Assembly (NCBI RefSeq): GCF_000174195.1
Contig: NZ_ACFY01000165.1
Location: 17,155-81,154, forward strand
Length of the DNA: 64,000 bases
Direction: 5' to 3'
Origin: Roseburia inulinivorans DSM 16841
Lineage (GTDB): Bacteria; Bacillota; Clostridia; Lachnospirales; Lachnospiraceae
Numbering within the stretch: the first letter of the stretch is position 1; each line of letters starts with the position of its first letter. A program made the position numbers and the translations under genes. Under the pieces are notes generated by a model, which did no database searches, was not told where the DNA came from, and saw only the letters and a list, made by a program, of their open reading frames with translations. Below, one piece after another: positions 37,901 to 47,493 of the stretch.

Positions 37901-38497
37901 TGCGTCCATGTTGCACATTTCTTTCAAATCTGCATAATCCCATTTCTCGATCTTCTGGATCTCGTGGGATGTACGGAATCCGTCAAAGAAGTTGATGAAT
38001 GGAACTTTTCCTTCGATTGTTGCTAAATGAGCAACCGGGCTTAAGTCCATAACTTCCTGTGGGTTTGTCTCACATAACATAGCGAAACCTGTCTGACGGC
38101 AGGCATATACGTCACTGTGATCACCGAAAATATTTAAAGACTGTGTTGCAACGGTACGTGCAGAAACATCAAATACACATGGAAGCTGCTCACCAGCGAT
38201 TTTGTACATGTTAGGGATCATTAATAAAAGACCCTGGGAAGCTGTAAATGTTGTTGTTAATGCACCTGCAGCAAGGGAACCGTGAACTGCACCTGCAGCA
38301 CCTGCTTCGGATTCCATTTCTACAACTTTGACCTGATTGCCAAAGATATTTTCCTGTCCTGCTGCTGACCACTGATCGACAGTATCTGCCATAGGGCTGG
38401 ATGGTGTAATTGGGTAAATAGCTGCAACATCTGTAAACGCATATGCTACATGAGCTGCTGCTGTATTACCGTCCATTGACTGTTTTGCTCTGGACAT
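34952..38497 (-). CDS. nifJ: Pyruvate:ferredoxin (flavodoxin) oxidoreductase
   Basis: 1181 residues, a full single-chain PFOR. Domain I starts MDGNTAAAHVAYAFTDVAAIYPITPSSP (given in part). Two [4Fe-4S] motifs are CIQCNQCAFVCSH and CMGCGECITVCPVG. The thiamine-pyrophosphate part has ATGCSSIWGG and FDTEMYSNTGGQASK. It converts pyruvate to acetyl-CoA and reduces ferredoxin in fermentation. Codon choice is visibly biased (many TAA-free Lys AAG/AAA, Gly GGT, Arg CGT), in keeping with high expression. Intact over its whole length. Confidence 0.97.
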   Translation of the reverse strand: MSRAKQSMDGNTAAAHVAYAFTDVAAIYPITPSSPMADTVDQWSAAGQENIFGNQVKVVEMESEAGAAGAVHGSLAAGALTTTFTASQGLLLMIPNMYKIAGEQLPCVFDVSARTVATQSLNIFGDHSDVYACRQTGFAMLCETNPQEVMDLSPVAHLATIEGKVPFINFFDGFRTSHEIQKIEKWDYADLKEMCNMDAVAAFRAHALNPEHPAMRGSHENGDVFFQHREACNTAYNELPAIVEKYMAKVNEKLGTNYDLFNYYGAEDAERVIVAMGSVNDVAEEVIDYLTAKGEKVGLVKVRLYRPWVSEAFLKVLPKTVKKVAVLDRTKEPGALGDPLYLDVATTLREAGLDTIVLTGGRYGLGSKDTPPSSLFAVYKELEKDAPKARFTIGIVDDVTNLSLPEVKPAPITAAEGTVECKFWGLGGDGTVGANKNSTKIIGDHTDKYIQAYFQYDSKKTGGVTISHLRFGDKPIRSPYYINQADFVACHNPSYVTKGFKMVQDVKPGGVFMINCQWSDEELAHHLNAEAKKYIADNNIQLYTINAIDKAIEIGMGKRTNTILQSAFFKLANVMPIEEAVDFMKAAAKKSYGKKGDAVVEMNYKAIDAGVDAVHKVEVPASWSNPEADPAPKKLTGRPETVKMVEDLMNPIALMDGDSLPVSAFMGNPDGQFEQGASAYEKRGTAVTVPTWDAAKCIQCNQCAFVCSHATIRPFMLSEDEVKAAPANIKLADTKPKASEYKYTMSVSPLDCMGCGECITVCPVGAIEMVPQESQAEEQPVFDYLVANVGKKPGMPADNTVKGSQFNQPLLEFSGSCAGCAETSYARLITQLFGEHMYISNATGCSSIWGGPAATSPYTVNKDSKKGPAWANSLFEDNAEHGLGMQIGQEVLRDQAIASVEKCVSSDKASAELKDAFAKFMETKQDTKANTPATEALVAELEKAAAAGCPDAKAALEKKDYLAKKSVWIFGGDGWAYDIGFGGLDHVLASGHNVNVMVFDTEMYSNTGGQASKASNIGEVCQFAAAGKEVGKKSLAEIAMSYGYVYVAQIALGANMAQAVKVLAEAEAYDGPSLIIGYAPCELHGVKGGMNHCQDEMKKAVAAGYWNLFSFNPALKAEGKNPFTLTSKPGDGTYQEFLNNETRYSRLTRSFPERAAKLFAASEEAAKARYEHLLRLVELYK

Positions 38498-38703
38498 TAC
38501 TTATTCCTCCTTAAAATTATAAAAAATTGATAGAATGTCTTTGCTAACCCGGGGCAGAATACTATCCCCGCCAGCTTTCGACTTAATTCACATTTTAGCA
38601 TTTAATTTGTCCGTTGTAAAGAATTCAGACTGTACAAAACAAAGTACAAAGTTATAAACGTTACTGCTCACCCGGCAGTAAAACACTTGCCAAAAGCACA
38701 GAT

Positions 38704-41700
38704 TTATAAATATTTTCTTTCAAATTCATCTGCCGGGATCGGCCGGTCAAACAGATACCCCTGCCCATATTCAAACCCATGGCTTTCCAAGAACTGACGC
38801 TGTTCTTCCGTCTCAATTCCCTCCACAACGATCTCTTCTTTGGCTGCACGGATAAATTTTCCCATCTGGGATACAAATTCCCCCTTGTTGTCCACCATCA
38901 CTTTGTCGGTAAAACTTTTATCTATCTTGACAACATTCGCCGGTATTTCATAAAGGACACTCAAAGACGAATACCCCGTACCAAAGTCATCAATGGCAAT
39001 GCGGAATCCCATCTGTGCCAGTTCGATCATGCAGTGCTTCAGGTCTTCGAGTTTTTCTGTCATGACGCTCTCGGTAACTTCCACTTCAATATAGGAAGGA
39101 TCAATGTCATACTTGTCCATTGTCTCATGCATCCGCTGCAAAAATGCCTCGCCACCGTTTTCAAAGTGTTTTCTCGAAAAATTAGTTGAGATCGTAAACA
39201 GGCTTTTTCCGGATTTCTTCCACTTTGTCATATATTTCAGCAGCTGCTCTAATATAAAGAAATCAAGGTCTTTGATATATCCCATCAATTCCAGTGCCGG
39301 CACAAAGCGGTTTGGCTGTAAGTATCCGTCCTCTCCGAAATGCCATCTTGCAAGTGCCTCTGCCCCATAAATCGTATTCTCTTTCAGCCGGAACTTTGGC
39401 TGTAAAAACATTTCAAACTCCCCACGCTGGATCGCAGCATGAAACCGTGTTGCGATCAGCACCTGTTCGTCACGTGTCTGACGCATTTTTTCTATATAGA
39501 CAACACCGGATGTGATATTGTGTTCTTTTGCATATTTTCTTGCAAGATTTGCGCTCTCCAGTATCGTCTCAAACGAACTCTTTCCTGACAGGAAGCAGAT
39601 TCCTGCCGAAAGCTTCATTCCTCCAGCGGGATAACGTTCCTGCAGCTTTGCCTCAAACTCTTCATTTCCTTCCTTAACGCGCCTCCGGATCTCCTGCTGG
39701 CTCTTTCCCCTGGACAATACAAGGAAATAATCCGAGTACATACGGCATGCTGCCATTACTTTTTTGCGTTCCAGCAGCCGGGAAAATTCTTTCAGTATAC
39801 TGTCTCCCATCTCTGCGCCGAAATTTTCGTTGACATAAGAAAAGTTATTGACATCCACCATGGTCAGTGCATAAGTATTCTCCTGTGGATTTTCCTCTGC
39901 CTCCAGAAGCTGTACCAGTTTTATCCTGAAAGCTTCCATATTATATAAGCCCGTCAGCCGGTCTCTGTTTTTAATTTATGGATTGCCTGCTGATCTTCCT
40001 GCATTTTCTCACGCAGCGTCACAAATACGGCAACCACTCTGCTCAGTTCGCAGATAGTTCCAATCTCCTCTGTGCGCCACTGCTTGCCCTGTTCAACCGA
40101 GCCAACATCGATGCATCCGGTTTTTCCATTCGAATACTCAAACTTTACTGCAGCGATTGACTGGATCGGGATGGCATTTCCTGACCATTCTAGCCACTCT
40201 TTCTTCCGTTTTTCCTGCCACTTTGGAGTTGTCTGTACAAATTCTCCCACGTCAGCCTTCATCAGTTTCGGCCAGGTAATCGGAAGTATATTCTTCTCAT
40301 AAATCTGTCCCATGTCACTCCAGCAGTTGGTAAGTAGCATATTCTTTCCATCGGGTGCATATTCAAAAACAGATACCATATTCATCTGATATTTTCTGCC
40401 AATCTGTTCTAAGAGCACATTCAGAGAACCATTGATATCCCTTGCATGTGACAACAGGCTGAACGCTGTATTTAAAAATTCTTTGTCCGCCACCAGATTT
40501 CTACGGTTTTCCTTTTCTTCCGTGCGGTTCTTTCCTTCACAGTCCCCCTCCTCGGTCTCTCCTGCAAAGCCATAATGATTTTTCCCATTTTTCTTAATGT
40601 GATACATGGCATGATCTGCCCGTTCAAACAACGTACTGTAATCATACCCGTCTTTTCCTGTCACAGCCATACCGACACTCAATGTCACAACAATGACTGC
40701 TCCATCCCCGGAAAGCGTTTTCTGCACGTTTGTACACAGCTGTTCCGCTTTCGCCTCCGCCTCTTGCAAAGAAGTGTCCTTCACAAAGACCATAAATTCA
40801 TCCCCACCGACACGTCCGACAACCGCTTCATCCGTAAACTGTTCGCGTATCAGTGTTGCAATATCCGATATCACCATGTCTCCAACAGTATGTCCGAATG
40901 TGTCATTGATCTTCTTAAAGTCGTCAATATCAATGACGTAGAGTACATGCGTTCCCTGTGTTGATTTTTCAAGAAACGCATCTACGATTTCTCCGGAGGC
41001 TGTCTTATTGTAAATCCTTGTCAACGGATCTAACTGCACTTCCCGCAGAAGTTTCTCCCGGACTGCCCGCTCTGTGCTGATATCATAACTTCTTCCTATG
41101 ATGTGGCTGATCTTTCCATCATAATCTGCGATACTCTGATAACAGGTTCTGAAATAAGCATATTTTCCAGATTCTTTTCCCCCCTGCCGCAGACGGTATT
41201 CCGCAGTTCCTTTCATCTCCCGTTGAAGCGCCGTCTCAAAGATCTTCTGAAATCTTTCCCTGTCGTCCGGGTGTATGGCTCCGTAAAGTTCTTCTATCCC
41301 GGCATATTTCACACTTTTATCCTCTGCGAATTTCAGATAACATTCCGGTATCTCAAATTGCTGTTTTTTCACATCATAATCAAGGACAATATCATCGGAG
41401 ACCTCTTCCAGCATATGATAGCGCTCGTTCACAAGCATGATCTCATTTTCCATCTTCTTGCGCTCTGTAATGTCCCAGCAGGATACAAGATAGTATGGCA
41501 CTGCACTCCGGTATGTGTAAATCTGAAACTGAAACATTGCCCAGATCACGTTCTGATCTGCTGTAACGATCCTTGCCTCAAATTCATCCGATGTTTTCCC
41601 TCTGCGGCAGACCTCCGCCGCATCCTCAAACATCATGTAATCTTCCATATGGATCAACTGCGCCATGCACATTTTCTCCATACTGAAATCCGCCGATCTG

Positions 41701-41879
41701 TATCCGCTCATCCTGCAAAATTCATGGTTTGCGATGTCAATCGTCAGCTCATTTCCCCCTTTTACCGTGATCAGTCCTACCGGAAGTTCATATATAATAT
41801 TTTTCAAATCTTTGCGCTCACGCTCCGACTGCCTGAGCTGATCTTCATAATCTATTTCTTCCTTATTAAATTCTGCCAT
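38704..41879 (-). CDS. Multidomain cyclic-di-GMP signalling protein (PAS-PAS-GGDEF-GAF-GGDEF-EAL), frame broken
   Basis: Two adjoining frames form one protein of about 1,058 residues if the T5 run 39968-39972 (+ strand) has one more base. HKLK then continues NRDRLTGLYNMEAF, the normal beginning of a GGDEF domain. Order: two PAS domains (about 30-280), GGDEF 1 with intact RVGGDEFMVFV (about 300-450), a GAF-like part (about 480-620), a degenerate GGDEF 2 (RMYSDYFLVL) and an EAL domain. EAL motifs are YGAEALARW, EVTESVMTE, AIDDFGTGYSSL, VKIDKSF and VEGIETEEQ, all active-looking. It may both make and degrade c-di-GMP. No membrane segment is seen. The start at 41879 follows AAGGAGAAG. Confidence 0.85.
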
Positions 41880-41991
41880 CCCCAACTTCTCCTTTTACAA
41901 AACCCCGATTAGAATAATTATAACAAATTTTTACATAACAAGAAAGATTTTCTCTTGTTTTTTCCTTATATTTTCTTGGCATAGATTTTTC

Positions 41992-42019
41992 TTGAAAAAA
42001 CAACGGTTTTATGTATAAT
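41992..42019 (+). promoter_or_regulatory. Sigma-70 type promoter of the ABC-F gene
   Basis: TTGAAA (41992-41997), 16-bp spacer and TATAAT (42014-42019), about 48 bp before the ATG at 42068. The ribosome site is AGAGG. Confidence 0.7.
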
Positions 42020-42067
42020 AAGAATGATGCGTTTAAACCAAGAAATATGTAAAATAGAGGTATTACA

Positions 42068-43708
42068 ATGATACAAGCAAACAATGTAACGTTACGTGTA
42101 GGCAAAAAAGCCTTATTCGAAGATGTAAATATCAAATTCACTGAAGGAAACTGTTATGGTCTGATTGGTGCCAACGGCGCCGGAAAGTCCACATTTTTAA
42201 AAATTTTATCCGGTCAGTTAGAACCGACAAACGGTGATGTTGTCATCACTCCGGGACAGCGTCTCTCATTTTTACAGCAGGATCACTTTAAATATGATGC
42301 TTTTACCGTTCTTGATACCGTTATCATGGGTAACCAGAGACTTTATGATATTATGAAGGAAAAAGACGCCATCTACATGAAAGAAGATTTTTCCGATGAA
42401 GATGGTATCCGTGCCAGCGAATTAGAAGGCGAATTTGCTGAGATGGATGGCTGGAATGCGGAATCCGATGCCGCAACATTATTAAATGGTCTTGGAATTT
42501 CTACCGATTACCATTACTCTATGATGGCAGAGCTTCCTGGTGCCTTAAAGGTCAAAGTTTTACTTGCACAGGCATTGTTCGGAAATCCGGATATTCTTCT
42601 TTTAGATGAGCCTACCAACCACTTGGACTTAGATGCGATCTCCTGGTTAGAAGAATTCCTCATCAATTTTGAAAATACGGTGATCGTTGTTTCCCATGAC
42701 CGTTACTTCTTAAATAAAGTATGTACCAATATTGCAGATATCGATTATGGCAAGATCCAGCTTTATGCCGGAAACTACGACTTCTGGTATGAATCCAGCC
42801 AGTTACTTGTAAAACAGATGAAAGAAGCCAACAAGAAGAAGGAAGAAAAGATTAAAGAGTTACAGGAATTTATTTCACGTTTCTCTGCAAACGCTTCCAA
42901 ATCCAAACAGGCGACTTCCAGAAAACGTGCTCTTGAAAAGATCCAGCTCGATGAGATCCGTCCATCCAGCCGTAAATACCCTTACATTGACTTCCGTCCA
43001 AGCCGTGAGATTGGAAATGAAGTTCTTACTGTGGAAGGTCTCACCAAGACGATTGACGGTGTCAAGGTATTAGACAATGTATCTTTCATCGTAGGTCATG
43101 AAGATAAAATCGCTTTTGTCGGTGGAAATGAGCTTGCAAAAACAACTTTATTCAAGATCATCTCCGGTGAAATGGAACCTGATTCCGGCTCTTATAAATG
43201 GGGCGTGACAACAAGCCAGTCCTATTTCCCGAAGGACAACACAGCAATCTTTGATACTGATCTTCTGATCGTAGACTGGCTGACACAGTATTCTGAGATC
43301 AAAGATGCTACTTATGTTCGTGGTTTCCTTGGACGTATGCTTTTTGCCGGTGAAGACGGAACTAAGAAAATGCGTGTTCTTTCCGGTGGTGAGAAAGTCC
43401 GCGTGCTTCTCTCCCGCATGATGATCCAGGCAAGTAATGTTCTGATCCTTGACGAACCGACCGACCACCTTGACATGGAATCTATCACAGCATTAAATAA
43501 TGGTCTGATCAAGTTCCCGGGTGTTATCCTCTTTGCATCCCGTGACCATCAGGTTGTACAGACAACTGCAAACCGTATCATCGAGTTCTTACCGGATGGA
43601 ACCTTTGTTGATAAAGTATCCTCCTATGATGAATACCTTGAAAATGATGAGATGGCTCGTAAACGTCAGGTTTACAGCATGTCTGATGATGATGCTTCTG
43701 ATAACTAA
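42068..43708 (+). CDS. ABC-F family ATPase (YbiT-like)
   Basis: 546 residues, two ABC cassettes without membrane segments and an ABC-F linker rich in Lys/Glu (about 235-290). Cassette 1: Walker A GANGAGKST, a degenerate signature (ELPGALKVKVLLAQ) and Walker B ILLLDEPTNHLDL. Cassette 2: Walker A GGNELAKTT (Leu-Ala in place of Gly-x-Gly), signature LSGGEKVRVLLS, then LDEPTDHLDM and ASRDHQ, with Arg in place of the H-switch histidine. The NELAKT variant is known in the YbiT clade. Family proteins act on the ribosome E-site and affect translation. It is a single gene with its own promoter and terminator. Confidence 0.9.
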   Translation: MIQANNVTLRVGKKALFEDVNIKFTEGNCYGLIGANGAGKSTFLKILSGQLEPTNGDVVITPGQRLSFLQQDHFKYDAFTVLDTVIMGNQRLYDIMKEKDAIYMKEDFSDEDGIRASELEGEFAEMDGWNAESDAATLLNGLGISTDYHYSMMAELPGALKVKVLLAQALFGNPDILLLDEPTNHLDLDAISWLEEFLINFENTVIVVSHDRYFLNKVCTNIADIDYGKIQLYAGNYDFWYESSQLLVKQMKEANKKKEEKIKELQEFISRFSANASKSKQATSRKRALEKIQLDEIRPSSRKYPYIDFRPSREIGNEVLTVEGLTKTIDGVKVLDNVSFIVGHEDKIAFVGGNELAKTTLFKIISGEMEPDSGSYKWGVTTSQSYFPKDNTAIFDTDLLIVDWLTQYSEIKDATYVRGFLGRMLFAGEDGTKKMRVLSGGEKVRVLLSRMMIQASNVLILDEPTDHLDMESITALNNGLIKFPGVILFASRDHQVVQTTANRIIEFLPDGTFVDKVSSYDEYLENDEMARKRQVYSMSDDDASDN

Positions 43709-43747
43709 AAGAAGAATGATTTATTTTCAAATTATAAGCTTTTCATT

Positions 43748-43784
43748 TTGCCGATGTGCCTTACTGGTGCATCGGCAATTTTTT
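43748..43784 (+). terminator. Rho-independent terminator of the ABC-F gene
   Basis: TTGCCGATG pairs with CATCGGCAA and is followed by T6. It overlaps the last codon of the convergent AAA-ATPase gene. Confidence 0.9.
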
Positions 43785-45804
43785 ATCGGAACCGCAGGTT
43801 ATCCCACTCTGATCTGACCTGATCCTTCTCTTCTTTCTCCGGTGGATCAGAGACTACCCAGACTTTCTTACCGAGAAATCCAAAGCCGAGTTTATAGATG
43901 TGATCGGCAGGGATGCCGTAGGCAAGAAGATCTGATTCATAGTTTCTGGTCCGGATCTGTTTCAGGGCATTCTGTGCAGTTTCCTGAACCGTCTTTTCTC
44001 TGTGTTCATTTAAAACTTTAAATTCAAGGATATAGGCATCTTTTGTTTTGTCGAAAGGATAGATTGCAATGTCATAACGACCTTCCCCACTCTCCCGGTT
44101 GGATACAATGCGGTATTCCTTACGCATGGATACAATAAGTCCTAAAACAAGACCATGATAGAAATTCTCCGGGGCGTGTTTTCCTGTATTCTTTGCGGTA
44201 TCAAAATAACTCATGGAATACTCGGCGATATCTTCCATCACACCGATCATATCCCAGGTTCTATGCCTTATCAGTGCCCTTGTAAAATTCTCATATGCAA
44301 TATTGCCATTCGAAAACATGGCAATGATCTGTGTCCGGAACATTGACATAACCTCTTTGTTGGTCACGGAAACATCACACTCTGTCCATTCGTTATCTTT
44401 CACCACGTTCTCTGCCTTGATATATCCGACTGCAAGGAGAAGTGACCACAGACTATTCTCATCTCCGTCAAGATACTGGAATGTAATATTCTCGTTGATC
44501 ACCTTGTGTATTGGTTTTCCTGTCATCAGCTGTTCAATCTCGTACTTTTTATCATACGGATGCCTGCAGATAATATCACCGATCAGCTTGTTGCTGCTGG
44601 TAAGAATCCAATAAGATCTCAACTGCCGATCATGCATATAGTTCACGATAGACCACGGATTATAAATATCTTTCTGATGACCGATAATGAATCCATCGTA
44701 CATTTCCTTCACTTTTTTCATATCATCTATATTCTGGCACTTTAATGCATCCATCACCTCCTGCTCAGTGAATCCACAGCAGTCCGTGTAGATATCATCT
44801 GTCACAGTGGCAACCAGCAGATTGTTCAGGTCAGAGAAAAGTGAATTCTTCGACACTTTCGTCACTCCGGTGATAATGGCTCTGCCAAGATAGTCATTTT
44901 CTTTCAGTGTATTATGGAATAACTGGCGGCAGGTCGTGATCATCTCATCCCAGTAACCATCCGTGTATGCTTCGATCAGAGGTGTATCATACTCATCAAT
45001 GAGCACGATAGGTTTTACACCAAAATGTTTATAGAGCAATTCGCATAATTTCTTAATGGAATTTTCTATATGACCTGTATCATTATGAAACAATCCCCAT
45101 CTTGTTTCTTTAAATGTCTCTTTATCTTCCTCCGTAAGTCTTGGACTGTCGAGTAAATATTCATGGTGTGCATACATTGTATCCAATTGTCCCATCATTC
45201 CCCGGATAGACTGCTTATAATCTATCCCCTTGCAGCCTCCAAAGCTTGTGGAGATCACCGGAGTGCTTCCGAACATACTTCGGCTTCTTTCGTCCTGCCA
45301 TACCCGCAGCTTATCGAAATATTCCGGATGATCAGCATATCTTGGATCAAAAACATTCTTACCGTACTGAGCAGGGTTGTCTTGCCGAATCTTCTCGGTC
45401 TGGTGATCAATGTGATCTTCGTTCCTTCCCTGAGCCACTCGGTGATAAAATGCGTCTTATCTACATAAAACTGCTGTCCACAGGTAAAAATCACCAAAAT
45501 CCTGATACCCGATCACCACCTGGGCAGAGAGATATGGATTGTGCTTAAGAATGTCCTTCAGTCCCTCCACATAAGCCGTCAGATGCTTTTTCTCTTCCTG
45601 CAGCTTTGTGCGCTCCTCAAATTCCATGAACACCTGCTCCCGCTCAGACACTTTCACATAATAGCTCACTGATTTTCCGTCAATCGTCCGCTGGATATAT
45701 GGCTGCTCTTTCCCTTTGATCTTCTTATAGGTCAGGGTTCCTTTTGGAAGTTCTTCCAGTCTCCGATCGATCTCTTCGATTCGTTTCGTTGGATTTGTGG
45801 ACAT
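43783..45804 (-). CDS. AAA-ATPase (PF09820-like) with PD-(D/E)XK nuclease domain, copy 1, frame broken twice
   Basis: The ATG at 45804 follows GGGAGCGCGTT. The frame breaks at A5 45486-45490 (one too many) and A5 45349-45353 (one too few, + strand runs). Corrected, it encodes about 672 residues. A roughly 90-residue charged N-terminus (MSTNPTKRIEEIDRRLEELP) is followed by QDFGDF and FYVDKTHFITEW, Walker A RPRRFGKTTL, Walker B IVLIDEYDTPLIEAY and sensor GVTKVSKNSLFSD. The C-terminal PD-(D/E)XK core is RYDIAIYPFD...AYILEFKV. The family is expanded in gut Firmicutes and Bacteroidetes with unknown function. Nuclease and defence roles are guesses. A related copy lies at 55890-57213. Confidence 0.8.
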
Positions 45805-45827
45805 AACGCGCTCCCTTCTGTATATAA

Positions 45828-45878
45828 AAGTGGTTATCATTGGTTATATACACATCATATAACCAATGGTAACCACTT
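45828..45878. repeat. Long inverted repeat between the GNAT and AAA-ATPase genes
   Basis: 22-bp arms (45828-45849 and 45857-45878) match at 21 of 22 positions around a 7-base loop. The core TGGTTA...TAACCA is repeated within each arm. It starts 2 bp from the GNAT stop and ends about 23 bp from the ATPase start, so it could terminate one gene or serve as an operator for the other. Confidence 0.8.
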
Positions 45879-45879
45879 G

Positions 45880-46338
45880 TCAATCTTCTTTTAATATTTT
45901 CCGAAGCATCGGTTCCTCGTCCAACTGCACATTTTCGAATTTTTTGTAAAATCTGTCGGCATTCTCGTTGGTAGCACGGATCAGATAATATTGATGGATA
46001 TCATGCTTTTCGCAGTCTTTTTCAAACTCTGCAAACAGCTTCCGGGCAACGCCGCTGTGCCGGTATTCCGGTAAAACATATACCCAATTCACATACGCCA
46101 TGCGATATCCACCCTGAATACACCCATAAAAATGATACTCAATTCTTCCTACCACCTGATTGTTTTCCATCGCAAGAATTGATGCAGACTTTTCATAAAA
46201 TGAATCCCGAAGCCTTGTCCTGATTCCTTCCTCATCTATCTCTTCCACCGTCATCATATCCGGCTCCTGCTGCATCGCAAGCTTTAAATAGTCAATATAC
46301 TGCTCTACATTCTGTTCATTCAATCTTCCAAAATACAT
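45880..46338 (-). CDS. GNAT family N-acetyltransferase (1 of 3)
   Basis: 152 residues. The GNAT core runs from ILAMENNQVVGRIEYHF to the acetyl-CoA-binding part VNWVYVLPEYRHSGVARKLFAEFE (in part; the loop is R-H-S-G-V-A) and NENADRFYKKFENVQLDEEPMLRKI. The substrate is unknown. It is the third gene of a three-GNAT operon (47413 to 45880) with gaps of 8-14 bp. Its tail shares 21 identical bases with the tail of the first gene. Confidence 0.85.
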   Translation of the reverse strand: MYFGRLNEQNVEQYIDYLKLAMQQEPDMMTVEEIDEEGIRTRLRDSFYEKSASILAMENNQVVGRIEYHFYGCIQGGYRMAYVNWVYVLPEYRHSGVARKLFAEFEKDCEKHDIHQYYLIRATNENADRFYKKFENVQLDEEPMLRKILKED

Positions 46339-46352
46339 TTCCTTCCTTCTTT

Positions 46353-46895
46353 CTAATACCTGTAAATATGGTTCTCCAAAACATACGTTTCACCTGTTCT
46401 TGGATCTGTCTTTTCTTCTGACAGTGAATCGAATACAAATCCACATGACAGCTGTAACACTCTGGACGCAGCATTGCCTATACGGTTGCAGGCATGGAAT
46501 TCTTTTGCTCCCAGTTTTCCCGCCTCCTCAAGAAGTGTCGTAAGTATCTGTCGCCCATATCCTTTTTGCACAAATTCCGGTCCAAGTGCAATGCCTGTCT
46601 CTTCATAAATACCCGGCTCTAACTCACGCATACCTGCAAAACCGATTGCTTCACCCGTTTTCTTTAAATACACAAATAACGCATACTTATTCTCCGGTTT
46701 TTCTTCAAATGCAATCGTGCGCTTCATTCGATCTTTTGCATCTTCGTCTGTCTCTGTCGGCTGCCAGAGCATATACTTTGCGCTCTCCTTGTGTCTCCAC
46801 AGGTTATAATAAATTGTCTTCCAGTCCTCAAATTCTGCTTTCTTTAAAATAAGATCTTTTGTTTCTAATTTTACGTCAGAGTAATCTGTTACCAT
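46353..46895 (-). CDS. GNAT family N-acetyltransferase, RimJ/RimL type (2 of 3)
   Basis: 180 residues. LETKDLILKKAEFEDWKTIYYNLW and ETGIALGPEFVQKGYGRQILTTLLEEA (in part) give the RimJ/RimL-type GNAT pattern with the Q-K-G-Y-G-R acetyl-CoA loop. NRIGNAASRVLQLSCGF is the following strand-helix. The acceptor is unknown. The ribosome site GGAGGTATAAGAGAAAAA lies within the end of the upstream GNAT gene. Confidence 0.87.
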   Translation of the reverse strand: MVTDYSDVKLETKDLILKKAEFEDWKTIYYNLWRHKESAKYMLWQPTETDEDAKDRMKRTIAFEEKPENKYALFVYLKKTGEAIGFAGMRELEPGIYEETGIALGPEFVQKGYGRQILTTLLEEAGKLGAKEFHACNRIGNAASRVLQLSCGFVFDSLSEEKTDPRTGETYVLENHIYRY

Positions 46896-46903
46896 TTTTT
46901 CTC

Positions 46904-47413
46904 TTATACCTCCTCTCTCATTATTTTTCTATGCATTGGTTTCTCGTCCAACTGCACATTTTCTTCCACCCTTATCAACTTTGCAATATACTCTGTCGTG
47001 CCTTCTTCCAATTCTTTTTCTCCATTTTCCATAAATCCGTGACGATGATAAAATGCAATCGCTCTCGTATTTTTCTCCAACGCCCACAGATGATCCGCAT
47101 CAAAAGTTGAAATTGCATGCTCTATTAATTTCTTTCCAATTCCACCACTTTGAAAGCATGGATCGACATACAATTTACGGATTTCTGTTCCATGGATTTC
47201 CATAAATCCTTTCACAATTCCACATTCATCGGCGACATACAGATTTTCCAGAACTTCCCCTTTTCCGAAATAATGATCTATCATGGATACAACCTGCAAT
47301 TCTCCAAATGAATACTCTTCCTGCTTAAAAATTGGGAAATAATTGATTCTGTTATTAAATACAAAAATTTCTGCGATGCGCGACAAATCTTCTTCTGTTG
47401 CTTTTCTGATCAT
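46904..47413 (-). CDS. GNAT family N-acetyltransferase (3 of 3, first in operon)
   Basis: 169 residues. KLYVDPCFQSGGIGKKLIEHA holds the acetyl-CoA loop (Q-S-G-G-I-G-K) and ALEKNTRAIAFYHRHGF the closing motif, so a normal GNAT would end near TTEYIAKLIR. An additional tail ENVQLDEKPMHRKIMREEV follows. It resembles the end of the GNAT at 45880 in protein and DNA, and looks like a duplicated fragment. Confidence 0.87.
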   Translation of the reverse strand: MIRKATEEDLSRIAEIFVFNNRINYFPIFKQEEYSFGELQVVSMIDHYFGKGEVLENLYVADECGIVKGFMEIHGTEIRKLYVDPCFQSGGIGKKLIEHAISTFDADHLWALEKNTRAIAFYHRHGFMENGEKELEEGTTEYIAKLIRVEENVQLDEKPMHRKIMREEV

Positions 47414-47493
47414 CTCCGGATACCCCTGTCATTTTCTTTTATCTGAAATCACTATAACACACTTTCCGCCAAAATACTTTCTAAAAATCTTTT

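Noticed and set aside
41103..41912. Long + strand open frame (269 codons)
   Set aside because: Lies opposite the cyclic-di-GMP gene, has no ribosome site and gives a composition typical of an antisense shadow.
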